Shown here: in pieces, positions 62,622-64,000 of the stretch
Layout of the letters: each line of letters opens with the position of its first letter
How positions within the stretch are numbered: the first letter of the stretch is position 1
Origin: Microvirga zambiensis WSM3693
GTDB taxonomy: Bacteria; Pseudomonadota; Alphaproteobacteria; Rhizobiales; Beijerinckiaceae
Direction of reading: 5' to 3'
Assembly (NCBI RefSeq): GCF_016735695.1
Contig: NZ_JAERQD010000015.1
Location: forward strand, 62,001 to 126,000
Length of the DNA stretch: 64,000 nucleotides
Notes under the pieces: model-generated
What the model was told of the DNA's origin: nothing
The model's database searches: none
What the model saw: only the letters and a program-made list of their open reading frames with translations
Position numbers and translations under genes: made by a program

Positions 62622-63287
62622 TCAAACGGTTCCGGACGCAAGAACGCCCGTGAATATCTGCGTATGATCGGCGTCGGCATTCTCGACCGCAGACGCACCC
62701 GCCAGGGCGCGCAGGCCTGCGACAACGCGAATCTGGAAGGACAGGAACGCGACGAGCTGCGACAGGGTCACCACATCGGTGGTAGACCATCCGGCATCTA
62801 GCAGCCTCTGCAGCGCGGCCGGACTTGCGTCGCGGGGATGGAAGACGAGCAGATGGGCATGCTGCAATCCGGCAACAAGCCGGGATCCAAGACGCTCCCT
62901 GTTGTCCGCGGAGACCTGGTACTCCGGCCCCTCCTCATCCTCGACCGTGAGAGGACCTTGCGGATAGCGACCATAGGGGCCTGTCACGGAACCCCGGGCA
63001 ATCTCCGACCTGATGGCATCGGTGAGCCTCGGATGTCCGAGCTTTTGCAAGGATGCCGCATAGAAATCCGTCACATGGGCTTGCCGGTGCAGCCCTGCCA
63101 CGAACGTGGCGATGGCATAGCGCTCGATGGCCGTGACATGGCCGGGGACCTCCGGCTCGAAGAGCGCCAGAAAACTCCTCTGCGCATTCTCCCGGGCCTG
63201 GGGTCGCTGATCACGCAATCTGTCGAGGCTGGACCCCGGCTGGATCCCGGCAAGATGATCGATCACGTCCGATATGATTGTGCTCAT
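62622..63287 (-). CDS. CMD domain protein, Avi_7170 family
   Basis: A 221-residue carboxymuconolactone decarboxylase-like protein. The segment AIERYAIATFVAGLHRQAHVTDFYAASL and the second-half WSTTDVVTLSQLVAFLSFQIRVVAGL are typical of the Avi_7170 family. It lacks the CxxC motif of its neighbour, so it is probably a non-redox or scaffolding partner. It lies 14 bases upstream of the Avi_7169-type gene and 35 bases downstream of the luciferase-like gene, in one leftward operon. Confidence 0.82.
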   Translation of the reverse strand: MSTIISDVIDHLAGIQPGSSLDRLRDQRPQARENAQRSFLALFEPEVPGHVTAIERYAIATFVAGLHRQAHVTDFYAASLQKLGHPRLTDAIRSEIARGSVTGPYGRYPQGPLTVEDEEGPEYQVSADNRERLGSRLVAGLQHAHLLVFHPRDASPAALQRLLDAGWSTTDVVTLSQLVAFLSFQIRVVAGLRALAGASAVENADADHTQIFTGVLASGTV

Positions 63288-63322
63288 GGTTTTCTCACAT
63301 TCAGGTTGTTGGCGTGATTGGT

Positions 63323-64000
63323 TCAGCGCACGAGGGCAACGCGCTTTTCAGTTTTGGCTGCAGGCTTCTGCCAGCCGAGAGCCGGAGCGACCTCGCTTGC
63401 GATCAATTCGATCGACCGCAGGATGTATTCATGCGGCGGGTCGATCGAATGGACCTGGAACACGAGGTCGGTCACCCGCGGCAGAGTGGTATCCCGGCTG
63501 AGACTCTCGATCACGTCCTTGGGTGTGCCCACATGCGTGTCGAGAGCCGCGATGATGTCCATCAGGGTGTCACCGGGGATCACGTGCCCCTTGGCGGCGA
63601 AATCGGTCACGACACGACGCAACCCCTTTTCGGCGAGACGCAGGGCCTCTTCCCTGCTGTCCGCGACGAACAGCGAGCGCGAGGCGACGATACGCGGCTC
63701 CCGGCCTTCCGGCAGCGCCTCGAGATAGGCATCGATGATAGGATGCTGGATATCGGCGAGAGTTGCCCCGGGCGCATCCTTCGGTCGCGGCTGAGTACGC
63801 GAGAGCATGAGGCCGTCACCAGCCTTGCCGGCGCGGATCCCGCCCCCGACGGAAAAGGTCGCCTGCCAGACGCGATCATTGAGGTCCGGCGCGGACGGGT
63901 AGAGAGAATCCCCGCCCTCGAAGCGCCCGCCGCTCCAGGCGTTCCGCAGAACCGCGAGATGCCGCTCATAGATTTCGGAGCGGCTGGCGCTGTCCAGGCC
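63323..64000 (-). CDS. luciferase-like monooxygenase, KPN_01858 family (partial, N-terminus outside window)
   Basis: The frame is open from the right edge and encodes the last 225 residues of an FMN-dependent luciferase-like monooxygenase. It includes SEIYERHLAVLRNAWSGG, the PSAPDLNDRVWQATFSVGGG segment and the C-terminal TDLVFQVHSIDPPHEYILRSIELIASEVAPALGW split over the last barrel strands. An ATG at 63808 is internal and not the real start, because similarity continues upstream to the window edge. It heads the three-gene set with the Avi_7170- and Avi_7169-type genes. Substrate unknown. Confidence 0.85.
   Translation of the reverse strand, partial: GLDSASRSEIYERHLAVLRNAWSGGRFEGGDSLYPSAPDLNDRVWQATFSVGGGIRAGKAGDGLMLSRTQPRPKDAPGATLADIQHPIIDAYLEALPEGREPRIVASRSLFVADSREEALRLAEKGLRRVVTDFAAKGHVIPGDTLMDIIAALDTHVGTPKDVIESLSRDTTLPRVTDLVFQVHSIDPPHEYILRSIELIASEVAPALGWQKPAAKTEKRVALVR

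Noticed and set aside
63323..63808. Complete short luciferase-like gene starting at 63808
   Set aside because: The same frame stays open with family-like sequence to the window edge, so 63808 is an internal Met of a partial gene.

Overview
The window is high-GC DNA from an alphaproteobacterium, most likely a Hyphomicrobiales (Rhizobiales) soil or plant-associated heterotroph of the Microvirga/Bosea/Methylobacterium type. This placement is inferred from gene families (general L-amino-acid Aap permeases, rhizobial-style ectoine catabolism, RTX-linked animal-type heme peroxidase) and from a short dispersed repeat found twice (22602 and 52177). No rRNA, tRNA, insertion sequence, phage gene or CRISPR array was seen. 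It looks like an accessory catabolic region packed with importers and regulators.

Left part (1-24.6 kb): an alpha/beta hydrolase overlaps an ornithine-cyclodeaminase-like gene, followed by a small lipoprotein. Next is a nitrogen-scavenging block: a cytosine-deaminase-like amidohydrolase divergent from a GntR/FCD regulator, a complete peptide-type ABC importer with fused ATPases, an SsnA/TrzN-like amidohydrolase, a CynX-type MFS carrier, two paralogous amidohydrolases, a YtcJ-type amidohydrolase on the other strand, aapJQM without an aapP ATPase, and two FAD amine/amino-acid oxidases around a flavodoxin-like reductase. Five different amidohydrolases lie within 15 kb. The natural substrate is not evident, but uptake of a small N-containing molecule, C-N hydrolysis and amine oxidation is a coherent reading.

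Middle (24.7-39.5 kb): a type I secretion ABC protein and HlyD adaptor lie downstream of a 2,496-residue secreted protein. That protein has an animal-type heme peroxidase domain with recognisable catalytic residues, an Ala-rich coiled-coil insertion, beta-sandwich/cadherin-like regions, a Pro-rich linker and 15 tandem RTX nonapeptides. It resembles MopA-type Mn(II)-oxidising peroxidases in architecture. Next to it are a small helix-hairpin-helix protein, a NarL-type two-component pair, and an orphan LuxR-type regulator whose receiver lacks the phospho-acceptor aspartate.

Ectoine/hydroxyectoine block (39.5-53.4 kb): a Lrp/AsnC regulator (doeX-like) is divergent from a MocR regulator (enuR-like), followed by eutB-eutC-doeA-doeB, ehuB-ehuC-ehuD-ehuA, doeC, doeD and an alanine dehydrogenase. 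Together these would import ectoines, open the ring, deacetylate to diaminobutyrate, transaminate and oxidise to aspartate. eutA is absent from this block.

Right part (53.5-64 kb): a tripartite tricarboxylate transporter operon (iclR, tctB, tctA, an RraA-like aldolase, tctC) reads leftward. A LysR regulator is divergent from an azoreductase and a luciferase-like monooxygenase. Then come an intradiol dioxygenase with a Tat-like signal and the recurring trio of an Avi_7169-type protein, an Avi_7170-type CMD protein and a KPN_01858-type luciferase-like monooxygenase; the last runs off the window end.
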